DNA of 64,000 bases from NCBI GenBank assembly GCA_021234155.1, contig JAJEKV010000028.1:12414134-12478133 (forward strand), written 5' to 3'. The position numbers and the translations under genes were made by a program. The stretch comes from Isoetes taiwanensis. Lineage: Eukaryota; Streptophyta; Lycopodiopsida; Isoetales; Isoetaceae. Shown piece by piece: positions 20,651 through 32,245 of this stretch; position 1 is the first letter of the stretch; every line of letters begins with the position of its first letter. A model generated the notes under the pieces. That model saw only the letters and a list, made by a program, of their open reading frames with translations. It was not told the origin of the DNA and ran no database searches.

Positions 20651-22110
20651 TTAATGGTTGCAGATCCATGCTTGGCTTTTCTGAATGTTAATTACCATCC
20701 AGTGGTTCAAGCAGCAGTTCGCTTCTTAAAATTGTCATGTTATAAACCTAAAACCCCTTCCCACGTTTCTGAATCTTTGGGCTTAAAACAACTATAGAAA
20801 ACCAACACAATTAGCCGCAGATATGGGAACAAAATAGATCCATAAAAAGACCTATATTAAATCAAGTACATTTAAACGTTTTATATTACATCAGGTACGT
20901 TTAAACATCTCCTTAACAAAACTAAACACAATAGATGCAACAACTGCTTATAAGAGCTCCCTATCTATGCCGTGTACATTACATGACTTCTATGAAACCC
21001 ACATAAGCCAAACTAATGTTTCACATAAAATTGCATTGACAACCCGCTCCATTTTCATGCCTGTACAATTCTAAAGTGCTCCTTTCCAAGACGATCCATA
21101 ATGAGAAATAAGAAACGTCCTTGCTGATCCATTGGAGGTATTTTCGGCTCAAGCTCTGCCAGTCCTTTGTCCCTACACCTGCCAATCCATTGGAGGTATT
21201 TTGGTCTCAAGCTCTTTGTTATGCTAGTGCAATGTTCCAATATACTATCAGGTATAAATACATATATTATAGTGCCACACCGTAGTACATGTCAGATTAG
21301 ATGACATGTATAAATGTATAAGGGAAGGATATGCATGGGATCGACACATGCATGCCACATGTGTAGTTTGCATGTCGAGAGACGAGATGCTGATGCACGA
21401 AGATGCAATTACATTGGAGTATATGCAACCATTGAAAGCAATGTATTGTACTTGAGAATAATGCATTATGTTGTTGGTCTAATATATCTTCTAAAGGCCC
21501 CTTTCCAACATGTTAATATAACCCAATAAATACCTTGGAATGGCATTCATGAGAGGGATAACACCTTGAAACGAGGGTATTATGACCTATTATAACAATC
21601 GAGGGCCAGAGGCCCGAGATTGTTATAGTAGGGCATAACTCCCGAGTTCTAGGGTGTTATCTGCCTTAATGCACTGGGTCCGAGAGCTTTATGGCAATTT
21701 TCGATGACAAATTATGTGTTTATGGCCATTTGGCATAAGAAACTAGGTGTTTATATGCCCTCAATATGTTAATGGTGGGTAACACCACTGCAACCATCGG
21801 ATGAGATTTGATCTCTATAAAACTTGAGGGACAATATGCAAGACTCTCAAGGTGTGGATGTCTGTCAGGTCGGGTGGGTAGTTGGATTAAGTGCTATTGG
21901 CTTATCAGTAGAAGTTAAAGCTAGATTGTCACCTCCTTTTAGTTTTAGATGTCCATCTATAATTATGACTAACCTTAAAATGCGAGTCACAAAGGAATCC
22001 TAATCGTTATTTTATGTATGATTACGTTAGTTAGATTAGAATTGATGTTCTATTTTGGATTATGTTGGATGATCATGGATGTCTACCTGTTTGTAACTTT
22101 TGTGCTTGAG
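20651..22110. other. Intergenic downstream of PPR, no supported gene
   Basis: This stretch holds the PPR 3' flank and AT-rich sequence without a supported gene. A direct repeat of CCTATATTAAATCAAGTACATTTAAAC type occurs near 20850-20915, and CCATTGGAGGTATTTTSG occurs twice near 21128 and 21186. A 105-bp foldback at 21557-21661 is listed separately. Confidence 0.5.
21557..21661. mobile_element. Small foldback (MITE-like), 105 bp
   Basis: The sequence from GATAACACC (21557) to GGTGTTATC (21661) folds almost completely on itself, with arms of about 50 bp, a few mismatches, and a tight GGGCC-AGA-GGCCC tip near 21603-21615. It has no coding capacity. A target duplication is not evident. Confidence 0.7.
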
Positions 22111-22837
22111 AAGGGTAAAAAACCTAGGATGGGTAGATATGACTCAAGCAAAACCCCCCAATACTCATTAGTGTGTGCATAGGAGCCCCCCTGATTGTGA
22201 ATTAAAGGGTTTCACTGGCTTACAATGGGGGACTTGTTCAAGTGTAGTTGCATCATTGGTGTGTTTTATATGCCAGGTGGTCAATTGTTTGCTAGACCTG
22301 ATAGCTCGCCACTGCGGAGGGCAAGGTATAGGTTCAACGGCAGGGGCAACCCTGTCTCTATAGTTGCCTGCACTAGCATGATCCCTCCTAAAGTCGGTTA
22401 CATCTCCACCAGGCTACAGTAAGACCCAAGGCTCTTTGATAGAGGCGGATAGAGCCAATGCCATTGCCATAACTTCTATCTATTGTTATTTGGAGAACTA
22501 AACTGTCAGTCATATCTCATGAGTCTGAGCCATGGGTAAGATCACCACCATGTTATGTTGATGATATGTCTACGTAGAGACGACGGATTATGGTGCCTTA
22601 CCCTTCGTGGTGGGTTTATATATTTACTATATGCATGTTACTATGTGCTTATGTTTCACGCTTCTACTGCTGGGAAGACCCCGAGGAAGATGAGGCAAGA
22701 CACGTTCATGCTTCCATGTCACCCCCTTCAGCACCAGCAAGAGGACAACATATTATAGATCGCCTCGTGCCGCACATGGAGGGGATCTCCAGCATTTATA
22801 TGATCGTGGCACCGTATAGATGAGCGAAACGTCAAAA
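22111..22837 (+). mobile_element. LTR-like sequence of retrotransposon C
   Basis: The text before the primer site at 22838 is in the correct place for a plus-strand LTR. It has no supported gene; overlapping small frames at 22555-22823 are chance. The left boundary is not determined and I could not match it base for base to LTRs A or B. Confidence 0.35.
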
Positions 22838-22849
22838 TGGTACTAGAGC
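22838..22849 (+). other. Primer-binding site, degenerate, element C
   Basis: TGGTACTAGAGC differs from TGGTATCAGAGC at two adjacent positions. It is followed at 22854-22871 by the perfect inverted repeat ATCTTGGT-AG-ACCAAGAT, the same leader hairpin seen next to the primer sites of elements A and B, which supports the call. Confidence 0.65.
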
Positions 22850-22871
22850 AACGATCTTGGTAGACCAAGAT

Positions 22872-23727
22872 GAAGCATTGGCCATATTACTCGAGACGAA
22901 CCAATCTAGTATTTGGAGTTTGGGAGTAAAGTCCCAACCAATTACTTCGAGCGGGGGGAGAGAAGATTTTCCCAGGATTACAGTATGTTAGGTAGTTAAG
23001 GCTTTATAAGTAGGTAGGTAGCTAAGATCTAAAGAAGCTAGCTCAATGCATACAGAAAAACCTAGAAAATATAAAAATTTAAACCAAATTGAGTCTATGT
23101 ATTCATGGAGTGCACCCAGAGGCATACCTAGCCTCTACATCTGCTTGCTATTCCAAGCGCACTTGAAGAGCACATGTCCCATTAAGGTGCTTCCAGGTTC
23201 CCATAAATTTATGTACTGATAAAAGCAAGCTTAACAATTGGTAAGAAGCTAGAAAAACATTATATAATCTTCTCGATGTTCATGAAACCTTAATGGGGTG
23301 TAGTACTCACACATCCAGAACCATACCTAGCATCTAGGTCTGCTTTCCAGCGCACTTCAAGAGTGCTAGAAGGAAGTAATGGTAAGCATAGCTTTTTCTG
23401 TGAGCTCATAACATGTTATTACTTTAGAAAGCTAAAGAACATGTTTCCAACCCCTAAAAACCCTATAAATTAATCCCTGGCCTAAAATATCTAGTGTTTC
23501 ATTTTGTTTTTTCTTCTTGCTCAGGGCATGCAAGCCAATTTTTGGTTGCTAATGAGGCGATTTCTTCGTTGACATGGCGAGGACCAAGCAAACAGTAAGG
23601 ATGAGTTCGAAATAGACTAAGACCAGCACCCAAGTACGTGCCAATGAGCAGAATACTAGAGATTTGAAAGCAGAAAGAAGGGTCAGACATCTCAGAAATG
23701 AGCTAAAGAGGCAGAACCATGTAGAAG
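22872..23727. other. LTR-element leader debris, no supported gene
   Basis: No gene is supported. A ~25-bp motif (ATACCTAGCMTCTAN-ATCTGCTT, with GCGCACTT following) occurs near 23122 and 23323, so part of the region is internally duplicated with divergence. Confidence 0.4.
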
Positions 23728-23745
23728 GAAGGAAGGAAGGAAGGT
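23728..23745. repeat. (GAAG)n microsatellite
   Basis: About four and a half units of GAAG occur just before the GC-rich LINE remnant. The repeat is short and uncomplicated. Confidence 0.85.
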
Positions 23746-23779
23746 ACTTTTATCGTCCACGGAGACCAATCGGTCTATG

Positions 23780-25449
23780 GGACCCAATACAAAAACGTAG
23801 CAAGCGGATTACTGCCCGGGTTAAAAAACCCCCGCCCCGAAGGGTTTTCGAGGGAAAAACCGTGGCAGCAATCAGCCTGCTGACAAACTGTCCTAACATA
23901 TAAAATGCCGAAACACCCAAATATATATCTGATCATGCACCACACCCGTGAGTGCCTAATTAGCTGGGCAGCGGCGCGGGGGCAAAGGTGACCTCGCAGG
24001 TCCAAGATTCGAATGTATGCGACCCGACGGCACGCATCGACGGTGTGTTCATCGGCAAATGCAAGGGCAAGTCCGGCCGCATTACTAAGGGAGCGCACGG
24101 CCCCGGATCCGACCAACGGGCAACTCAAAAAGTGTGAGACTCATCTTCAATGGCACCCGCTTGACAAAGACCGAGCAGAGCTGTTTTGGCGGGGCTCCCC
24201 AATCCACCCCGCCCGCCTCGATGCAAAGATGGTGGGCACCGTGCGAATGGAGGCAATGAGTCCGCGCTTTTTGGGGCAGCGGGAACGCAGGTAGAGTTGT
24301 GGGCCCCCGGGCAACTTTCTGGGGTTGATGTGCTCCTTATAATGGGCCATTTTGACCTGTTCTAGAGCGCCGGGGGGTTGAGCTTGCCAAGGAAACAAGC
24401 GCCTAGGGTACTCCCGCAGTCGCCACGATCGGGCGGCCAGGCCCACACAGACGCATCTGGTGCTCGCCTTGCGTTCCATCTGGCGAACCACCGATCTCTC
24501 TTACCCCTCCAACAGGCCCTAAGCATTGCGGACCCATGGCCCGCGGTGTAAGCCAGTCGCGGGGGGAGCCGAGCATCACCCATAGTAACCACTTTTCAAA
24601 ATAGGCGATGTGTCTATCATCAAGGGCTGCCCGTGGCGGCAAGAATCCGCCTCTGCAGGCCCGAGGCTCGATAGGGGACTGAAGGTTTCACCCCAAGTGC
24701 GTGCCAAAAATGCCTTACGATGCACTTTTGCTCCAAGTCATTCCAGTGTCGCCAAAGAGACGAGGGCCCCAAACCCTCGACCCGTCTGAAGGACAGGGCT
24801 CGACCCGTGGCCTAGGATAGATGTGGTGATGGCCCCAATCATAGAGCTCTGCACGGTGATCGTTGTTCGCATGGCATAAAAGCGCTTTCCACTGCTTTGT
24901 CACCATAGCGGATAGGCGCCTCAGAGTGAGGAGGGGAACTCCACCCCTAGGTACTTGTAGGTGGGTGTGACGCCCACAGCCGGCCCCCGATATGTGAGTG
25001 TAGGAGGCATGGGGTGGCGTGAAGAGGATATGAGAACCACCCCTGGTCTTGGCGGATTGACGCCAAGCATGTCTCAGAGCCCGACAAAATGTGTCTAGGG
25101 CATCCAGTGAGATCGCATATAGCTTCGGGGTGGGGCCGCCAGGCCAACATCGTCCGCATAGATGAGCCGGCGGATGACACCCGTGCAAAAGTCGTATGCC
25201 ATCCCCCCATGCTCGAAGCCGTGGCTCTAACCGATCAATGTAGAGGCCAAAAGTGTTGGCGAGGGGGCAACCCCCGCCGGACCCCGATACTATCGGGTGA
25301 ATGCTTGGCCCGTCGGTACGCATCCTGCCAAAACAACTCTCATACAATCTATATATGGCATTCTGCACAGGCAGCGGGAGCCCCAGTTGACGCAGTCTAG
25401 CCCACAGCTTTTCCCGGGGAACCGTATCAAAAGCCTTCGCGAAGTCCAC
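23780..25449 (-). pseudogene. GC-rich LINE reverse transcriptase remnant, non-L1 type
   Basis: On the minus strand, 24715-25449 starts with MDFAKAFDTVPREKLWARLR, the first catalytic block of a LINE reverse transcriptase. It continues with LPVQNAIYRLYESCFGRMRT and CPLANTFGLYIDRLEPRLRA, then loses frame where the YADD block is expected; a neighbouring frame reads MLAWRPHPEAICDL. Downstream frames to about 23780 are broken fragments. The GFGLYIDxLE...GDGIRL arrangement resembles LINE C (LFGLFIDELE...GDGVKL) rather than the L1 at the start of the window. Base composition is strikingly GC- and CpG-rich compared with both flanks, with abrupt edges. Confidence 0.75.
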
Positions 25450-25912
25450 AAAGCAGAGAAGGAGAAGAATAGGGCAAAGAAGGAGAAGATGCGAGAAAAG
25501 TGCTACTAACAGAAGAGCGAACCGTGAAGAGGAAGAGACCTATTATAATTATCTATGAGCAGACAGAAGAGAATGGCCAGCAACATCATCAGACATTGAG
25601 TAGAATGAAGGCCACCTAAACACCATGCTCGGAGGAAAGGATCCATCAGAGTTGAAGTAAGTCGTTTTTTATGTCGAAGAAGAGGAGGCAATAAAATTAT
25701 TTAAGGCAGTCAAGAGATTGAATAGGTTTGGAGTGCAACAGATACGAAGAATGCACAAACCCACCTCCCATCCATAGCGAGCCGCTGCCATACACAAAGT
25801 GACTGAGCCCAAGAAGAAGAATGGAAACAAGACGAGTCAGCAATCGTATACTCTAAGGGTTGATATAGTATATAAGAAAAGGTGACCTGCTAGAAGGAAT
25901 TGAAGGTCATGT
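25450..25912. other. Purine-rich intergenic stretch, no supported gene
   Basis: The region is rich in GAAGAAGAG-type purine runs on the plus strand and holds no recognisable gene. Confidence 0.4.
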
Positions 25913-26345
25913 ATGACATATATTTATGAGTACTTCCATGCTCATAGAGTGAAATATATGAAGGAGGAAGCGCCAAAGAAGCCAAAGCAGAAGCTAAAGC
26001 CGCTAGTCGAGCCACCAAAGGAGCTAAAAACACTGGTCCAACACGGAGCACCGAAGAAATTTGGTGCATTCAAGTGCCTTGAAGGAGATCCTTCATTGTA
26101 AAAGACATGCCAACTTTCTAATTCCTAGAGCACCATTCCAGATACTCGTCCAAGAGGCAATGCAAGAGATGAACAATGCAAAAATAGTAACTTCGAATAT
26201 ATTGCTAGCATTGCAAGAAGATGCCAAGATGGAGATTGTGCAGCATTTCGAAGACTCAAAGGCATGCACACTCCATGCTCCTTCAGTCACATGGATGCCT
26301 AGGGATATGTCTTTAATTAAATTTATCAGGTCACATTACCAATGA
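25913..26345 (+). pseudogene. Divergent histone H3-like sequence
   Basis: The frame at 26061-26345 gives a complete histone fold of H3 type. ALKEI matches the H3 ALREI start of helix N, NFLIPRAPFQILVQE matches ELLIRKLPFQRLVRE, LLALQED matches MALQEA, and FEDSKACTLHAPSVTWMPRD matches [20 protein letters not shown], ending in IRSHYQ. The spacing from PFQ to LQE is 30 residues, as in ordinary H3, without the loop-1 insertion of centromeric H3, though LIP after the helix is a CENH3-like feature. A lysine-rich frame at 25913-26098 (EEAPKKPKQKLKPL) precedes it in another phase and may be the tail, separated by a frameshift near 26055. No start ATG is in the fold frame. It may be a decayed or spliced H3 variant. 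Confidence 0.7.
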
Positions 26346-27364
26346 CTAAGTGTATATAACACTCAGATTTTGACCCCATGTATATAGATTTATAGTAATA
26401 TAAGGACGCTTATTTGTGAGTAAACTTCAAATTAAGGCTAGCATAGCTGATGGTTCATTAAAATGTTTAATTGTTTAAAAGATGGACTCCAGTACTCAAG
26501 AAGAGAGCCCAAGGTCATACCGAGCTTCTAGATCAGTCCTCCCACTACCATGATCCAAGGGCCCATAAAAAATAATAACACACTAGAAACGTATGCCCGG
26601 TGATGCCGAGCAATATTCATGGACGTGTGGAATGGATAGAAGTGATAGAATTTGTAAGTGGAATAGAAAGTTGTAAATAGAATCGTGTTCGTAAATGTAA
26701 TGAAGTGTCTAATTTGAAGGATTTAGGGTTTAAGGTAGAACTTGGCACGTCAACTCTTTGAAATTGTCAAGGTCTTTAAAATTTATAAGTTTACTTGATA
26801 TGTAGTCACAAATTCGAAACCCCAAACCCAAAAACCTAATATACAATATGAAGAAAACATAGTTGATAAACCTTAAAACCCTAAATGTGTAGTGTGAAGA
26901 CATGGTTGATAAACAAATAATATGTGGTGTGATGACATGGTTGATAGCCTTATAAGCTCCATCTAACCCTTAACCCTTAAACTCTAAACCTAAATGTTTA
27001 ATTGAGCATGCTTGATACCTTAGTGAGATAGTCGAACCCTATTCTTTTGATAAAGATGTTAAGCACCAACATCCTTTAAAACAAAATCGCATGTTCACAC
27101 ATATGTAATCATCTTTGCATTAACTTTCTAACCATTCTCGTACATAGAGCCTTTTGGCAATATGCATTCCCATTTAATTCCGATGTATATGGGGAGTTTC
27201 CTACTTGAAATTCTAAGGCAATAACAACAATGCATAGTTTCATGCACTTTGTACCACCGCAAAGGTCTACGACATTAAAGGTTGTAGTGAGAGCATTTTT
27301 TTTTTTTTTTTGCTTCAATAGGACGATAGCTCAGCCCCATCGAAATCTCATTTCCATGTAAATT
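26346..27364. other. AT-rich intergenic, no supported gene
   Basis: No gene is supported. A unit of ATGTGTAGTGTGAAGACATGGTTGATA type is partly repeated near 26885-26945, and CCCTAAAC-like runs occur but are not telomere arrays. A 16-base T run lies near 27296-27311. Confidence 0.45.
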
Positions 27365-27372
27365 TATCCATA

Positions 27373-27615
27373 CGTCAAGGTAAGTGGATGAGCATTCCGT
27401 CCATTTCCCGATTCATACTTAAGCAGAATGACAAATGGCTTGATCAAACCTGTAGAATCCGGTTTTTAGCTTACCTTGATGTCGTAGAACGGAATGGGGT
27501 CAGCCATTCTTGCTTCCCCGGACCTGCAGAATCCGGTCGTGCCTACACGGCGCTCCCGGATTTTGCAGGTCAGGGGGAAGCAAGAATGGCTTCCCCCATT
27601 CGCTCTACATCACGT
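27373..27615. mobile_element. Nested foldback element
   Basis: CGTCAAGGTAAG (27374) pairs with CTTACCTTGATG (about 27470). A stronger structure follows: GCCATTCTTGCTTCCCC and GACCTGCAGAATCCGG (about 27504-27540) pair with CCGGATTTTGCAGGTC and GGGGAAGCAAGAATGGC (about 27556-27592), and pairing continues weakly outward (GAATGGGG with CCCCCATTC). ACCTGYAGAATCCGGT also occurs as a direct repeat (27450, 27521). The frames crossing it are artefacts of the palindrome. Confidence 0.75.
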
Positions 27616-30600
27616 CTCTTCTTGTGCTTATCAACTTTGGAACAATTTACTTGGTGCACAATTAAGCTTGTCCTTTTATTGAAGGCTAGTTATTGGAGGG
27701 ATAGCTCCCCTTTTCTACCACATGTTTGCTAGTGTTGTTCATATCTTGCTAAATGAAACAACAATGCCGATTATTTCAATTGCTAGTTCATTTTATGTTT
27801 GCTAGTGTTGTTCAAACCTTGTTGAACAACGATCTCAGTATTTGGAATGCTAGTTCATTTCCCTCATCTTTGCCAATATAGCCAAACAAACATGGTATTG
27901 CCTTGCACATAAATAATACCAACAACAAAGCTTTTCTTTACTGTAATGCCATTGCCAACACCAGTAGTTGTTGTTCGATCAAAATATTTTCCGATCCAGA
28001 TATTTGGGATTGATTGCAATATCCTTCCTATATAAGGCAGATACATTTTTCTGCCCCGGCCTAATTTCTTCCTTACTAATTCTATTTTCATGACACGTTA
28101 TGGGTTTCGCATTTATTTCAGATTACGCATTTATGGCGAGCATTTATGGCAGATTAGGCATTTATGGCGAGCAGATATGGCTCGGAGGTTGACCAGCGAT
28201 CTTTGGCGGTTAGGCGATCTTTGTGCAAGCAATCCGGGCCCGCGACAAGCAATCCGCCCCTGCTCAATCCGTCCCTGCGTGGACTCATAGCGCTTGGCTT
28301 CACAAATCTGCCATCGCCACTATCGTCTTGCTTGAGAAGCCGATGGGGTCTCTTGAATATGCAGCCTGTGTTTTCTCGCGCATCTTAAACAGTATTTCTT
28401 AGCGGTGGACAAGATTGCCCTCATGTTATTCGGGCTTGGAGCTTTGCAAACAGAACTTGGAGACGTCTGGCGGCTTAGATATCAAGCGCAAAACACTTCG
28501 ATGCGAGTTTGCCTTTACATTTAATTTTTATGCAAATAGTTATCATTTCTCTGTTTTCCTTGCGGGAATTTCTTGCGGAGACCTTATGTTCTAGGGGAGT
28601 TGCGGATGGAGTTTGAGTTGGGGGCGAATCTAGTCGTGTTGCCTCCAAGGCGGACTCTGTCTGTGTTCAAACTTCGACAAGAGCAATCATTTTTAAGATC
28701 ATCTTTGGTCTGCGAAGACATCCGCTCTGGCATCGTTTTCCCGGCAAATTGCTCAAAGCTTTTCATTTTTCCCCAAGATGTTGCTTTTGACTAGCTTTAG
28801 AATTGGGCTCCTTTTTCTCCCAAATTTGAGTCTAGATTTGTTCTTCAAATCGATTCGACCTTCAAATCTCTCGGAATCCCTAGGTGCGGCGGTAATCCAA
28901 CGATCTAACCGGTTCTAGGCCCGGTTTGGATTAGATGGGTTAGCCGTTCGTCGGGTTAGGGAGCATCGCCATACTCTGCAAGTAAGGATTTGAAGAACTA
29001 GATAAAGAATCGGCTTACTTCCAAATGATTCTTGGATTGGGTTGCTCTATTTTTTTCAAGAGCCCATTCTCTTTTATCGTGATGCGGCTTCCTTTTAAGA
29101 AGGCTATGATTCCAATCTTGAAGCCCTCTTCATCCGATGTTTAATCCGATCAAAAAGAGCAGCAAGTTCTGGTCGGGGACACAAATCGAAGAAAATTTGT
29201 CTAAATCTTGGATGGTAAGTTTACGGAACTCAAGAACGAAATTAGGCATAATTTTGCGACAAATTCGTTATGATTCTTAGCGTTTTGAGCTTAAAACATG
29301 AATGGACAAAAAAATCTAAGCAAAGTCAAAGCGAGAATGTTTGATTCTTGAATAAAAAGCAGAGATTTGAATAAGAAAATTACCGTATATCTTTGTGAAA
29401 ATTTGTCTACGAAAAAAGCGATCTTAAATAGTTCTTACTCTTCTAGCTCGAATCCAGAGCTTGAGCTCTAACAAAAGCTTGCATTTCGGTTCTAGCATGC
29501 AGATTCCCAACCAATATCATAAAGGCGGTCTCTTTGATCTCTCATCGTGATTACATGCAAAGATATAATATAATTGTTGGTCTGCAAATGATACATAGAG
29601 GCCACCACATGTTGTCTAAAAAATCCAGTAAAATTCCACCCAACACGTGGATTGGCGCGCTCTTTCAATACGCCCACGATATTTTGGCTCAAGATCAAAG
29701 AGAGCAATCTACGTGTTTAAAAACGAGCCTTAAAGTTGGTCCGAAGATTTCGTTGATACCACAGCGAATCGATAAACTTTGTTATTTGACTAAACTGTAT
29801 ATCTTGCTTGTTTTGCTATAAAATCTCCTCGATTGAGGACATGATTGCATTGCTAACTTATTCACGTAGCGTATATCCGGCGGTTTGTAAAACTTGATCT
29901 TTGGGAGGAACCGAGACTTGGTATCCGCTTTAAGAACAGAATTTTTGTGCCTCTCATTATAAGAGAAGGCTGGCTCTTATACCGCTCATATGGTATGTGT
30001 TTCTTTATTAAAACTATGCATTAAGCACTAGCTACAAAAACCTAAGAGCTAAAAGTTTAGGTGACGACAGCAAGAACAAATGGAAGTTCAAGTAACTTAG
30101 TCTAACCGTCTTTGTAATTAAAACATGAAGGGTTCTTTGAATCATGATCGAGAATGTTGGTCGACACATTTGTTCCCATCGCCAAGTTGCTTGGGCCGAG
30201 ACAAGCTAACGAAAGAATACATGGACATGTTTTGAGTCCTGTCTTATTGCAGTGAGTTCATGGACATGTCTTGTGTGCTAACAGGCAATAACATACCATT
30301 GTGAACCTTATATGAAGTGTTGGCAGGATTTGAAAGTGGTACCATGAGTCACTAGAAATTATCAATCTGAAACAAGATCAAGTATTCACAAATGCTATCT
30401 ATGCGCAACCATTTCACACAAGCAACAGTTTAATTGGCCAATACAACAACATTATGCACATGCCATATAAAAGATAAGGTACAAGATGACATGGGCATAG
30501 TGGATGCAGAAACTAAATAGAGTCAACTTTCATAAATTAATTATCTATGATATGATTGTTAAATATTCAAGGCAACTTGATAAGAAATGACTATTTCTCG

Positions 30601-31017
30601 AGCACTAAGTTTTTAACCTTCCAAATATAACCTTGGGGCGCAATAACTGTAGTTTAAAAGGATTCCAAAGACCTTTATTGTTCAATTGCAATTAACAGAA
30701 AGTTATAAGCATTTTTTTTTCACTAACCTTGGTTTATCATTCTCCCATTAACATCCAAAAAGTCATAAAATCTGATAAGAGAACTTCAAAAACATTTAGA
30801 TTTTTTTCTTTTTCTTTTTTCAACATCTTACACATGGCTACAAATGAATGGCAAGAATGAAGTCATATTCATCCTATACACTTGCAAGTGCACATCCGAT
30901 GATCGTATTTGTGTTTAACTACCCAACATGCATAACATCTTAAGATTTACATGAATGACGTTGCATGGTAAATAAACATTCGTTTGACTATTTATATGGT
31001 TCTTGCAGTTGTAGACC
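27616..31017. other. Long AT-rich intergenic stretch, no supported gene
   Basis: No gene is supported over 3.4 kb. A GCATTTATGGCGAGCA-type unit is repeated two to three times at 28128-28185, and GTTTGCTAGTGTTGTTCA repeats at 27724 and 27796. A short frame at 28573-28794 has no recognised domain. Confidence 0.5.
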
Positions 31018-31090
31018 GGGTCCAACTGCACAGTTTTGAAAAAGAGAAATGTTCGCGGCGGCCTTGGCCGCCGCGATAAATTTCTTGTAC
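31018..31090 (+). repeat. GC-rich hairpin repeat, copy 2
   Basis: The block carries the same 22-bp palindrome (31054-31075) and the same flanks as copy 1 at 13196-13268: GGGTCC upstream, GAAATGTT before and ATAAATTTCTTGTA after the palindrome. The orientation is the same. Only the GGGTCC-to-GAAATG spacer has diverged. Confidence 0.85.
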
Positions 31091-32245
31091 ATTTAAAGAT
31101 TATGCAAACGAATTAGAGGAAAGGAATGGTTATTTCAACCACCAAATAAAACTCACCATGACGAACTTTGGCAAACATCCAACCAGAAATTTTAAATATG
31201 AGAATAACCAACAATTCTGCTTAGACAACATGTGCTACAATATGGCATCTTGGGATGTGACCCGATCCAAGTGTGACAATAATATTCATTCTTAAAATAC
31301 CTTGTAGGTTTGAAATTGGCTATATAAAGACTACACAATAAACACTTGAAAATGGCAAAGACAATAGCAAACTATGTGGAAGGCCAGCACTCCATCAATC
31401 TGCAATGTGGTTACTTTAAGCAAGAAAAATAGAACATTGCACTTGAATATGCAAGACAGAATATCCAAAGCCAAAGGTCATGCAATAAAATCAAGTAGCA
31501 GGTCATGTAAATAAAATTCGATTTGAGGGTATGCCTGGGCAAAACCACCGATTATACACCCTGTTTGCTAACATAGAAAACAACAGAAACATTGTAGACT
31601 TAAAATTTCATATAGGCATTATGTTTCATTTAAGACATTTGTATAAAAAAGTAAATTATATATCTACGCCATCTTTTTTTCATGTAGAAGTTTTCGGATC
31701 TGACACCAAGGAGGTCCTTATAGCAGACTGAATAAGATAGATCTGCAACATTCTCTTGATGTAGAAGTCTTGAGAGCTGAGCTTAAAGGAGGCAAACCCA
31801 TAGATTTTGATCGGAGAACTGCCTAGAATTTTTTTCCCTGTCAACAATTCTCGATTTCAACACGTAGGATGCTGGTGTTTCTATCCCAGCAATTTGGCAC
31901 ACACAACGAGGAGGAGGATGACCATTGGATTAAGGCGTTGAATTTCTTACAAGGAGTTATTCTTTGGAATGGAGAAATTTAATTTTACGTTATTAGGTCG
32001 ACACGTGGCAAGGACAGAAGCAAACCCTAACGAATCAAAAAAAAAGTGCTGACAGGCCACGACGATTTGTCGCCAATCGCCATATCCAAATCCTCCAGCC
32101 ACATTTGGCGTCAGCGAATTTTAGCGGCATCTCTCCTGCTTTCCTCTGTATTTGCCGCTAAACATCGCCGGACTTGCAAGACCTCATGGCGCTTTCTCCC
32201 TAATTCCTTCTTTCTTTGGCCTTTTCCCTTTCTTTGGCATTTCCA
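31091..32245. other. Upstream region of the E2 gene
   Basis: The first ~700 bp hold no supported gene. The last ~200 bp before ATG 32246 are less AT-rich, with a TCTCCTGC...TTCCTT pyrimidine-rich tract just upstream of the start codon, consistent with a 5' UTR. No clear TATA box was chosen. Confidence 0.4.

Noticed and set aside
25913-26345. Centromeric histone CENH3
   Set aside because: Only the LIP motif after helix N is CENH3-like; loop 1 has ordinary H3 length and no CENH3-type C-terminus is evident. Called H3-like only.
26820-27000. Interstitial telomere repeat (CCCTAAA)n
   Set aside because: Only isolated AACCCTAAA-like words occur; there is no tandem array.
30001-31530. Hidden gene in the long AT-rich stretch
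   Set aside because: No frame over 60 codons has a recognisable motif or codon bias, and no paired splice sites joined meaningful segments.
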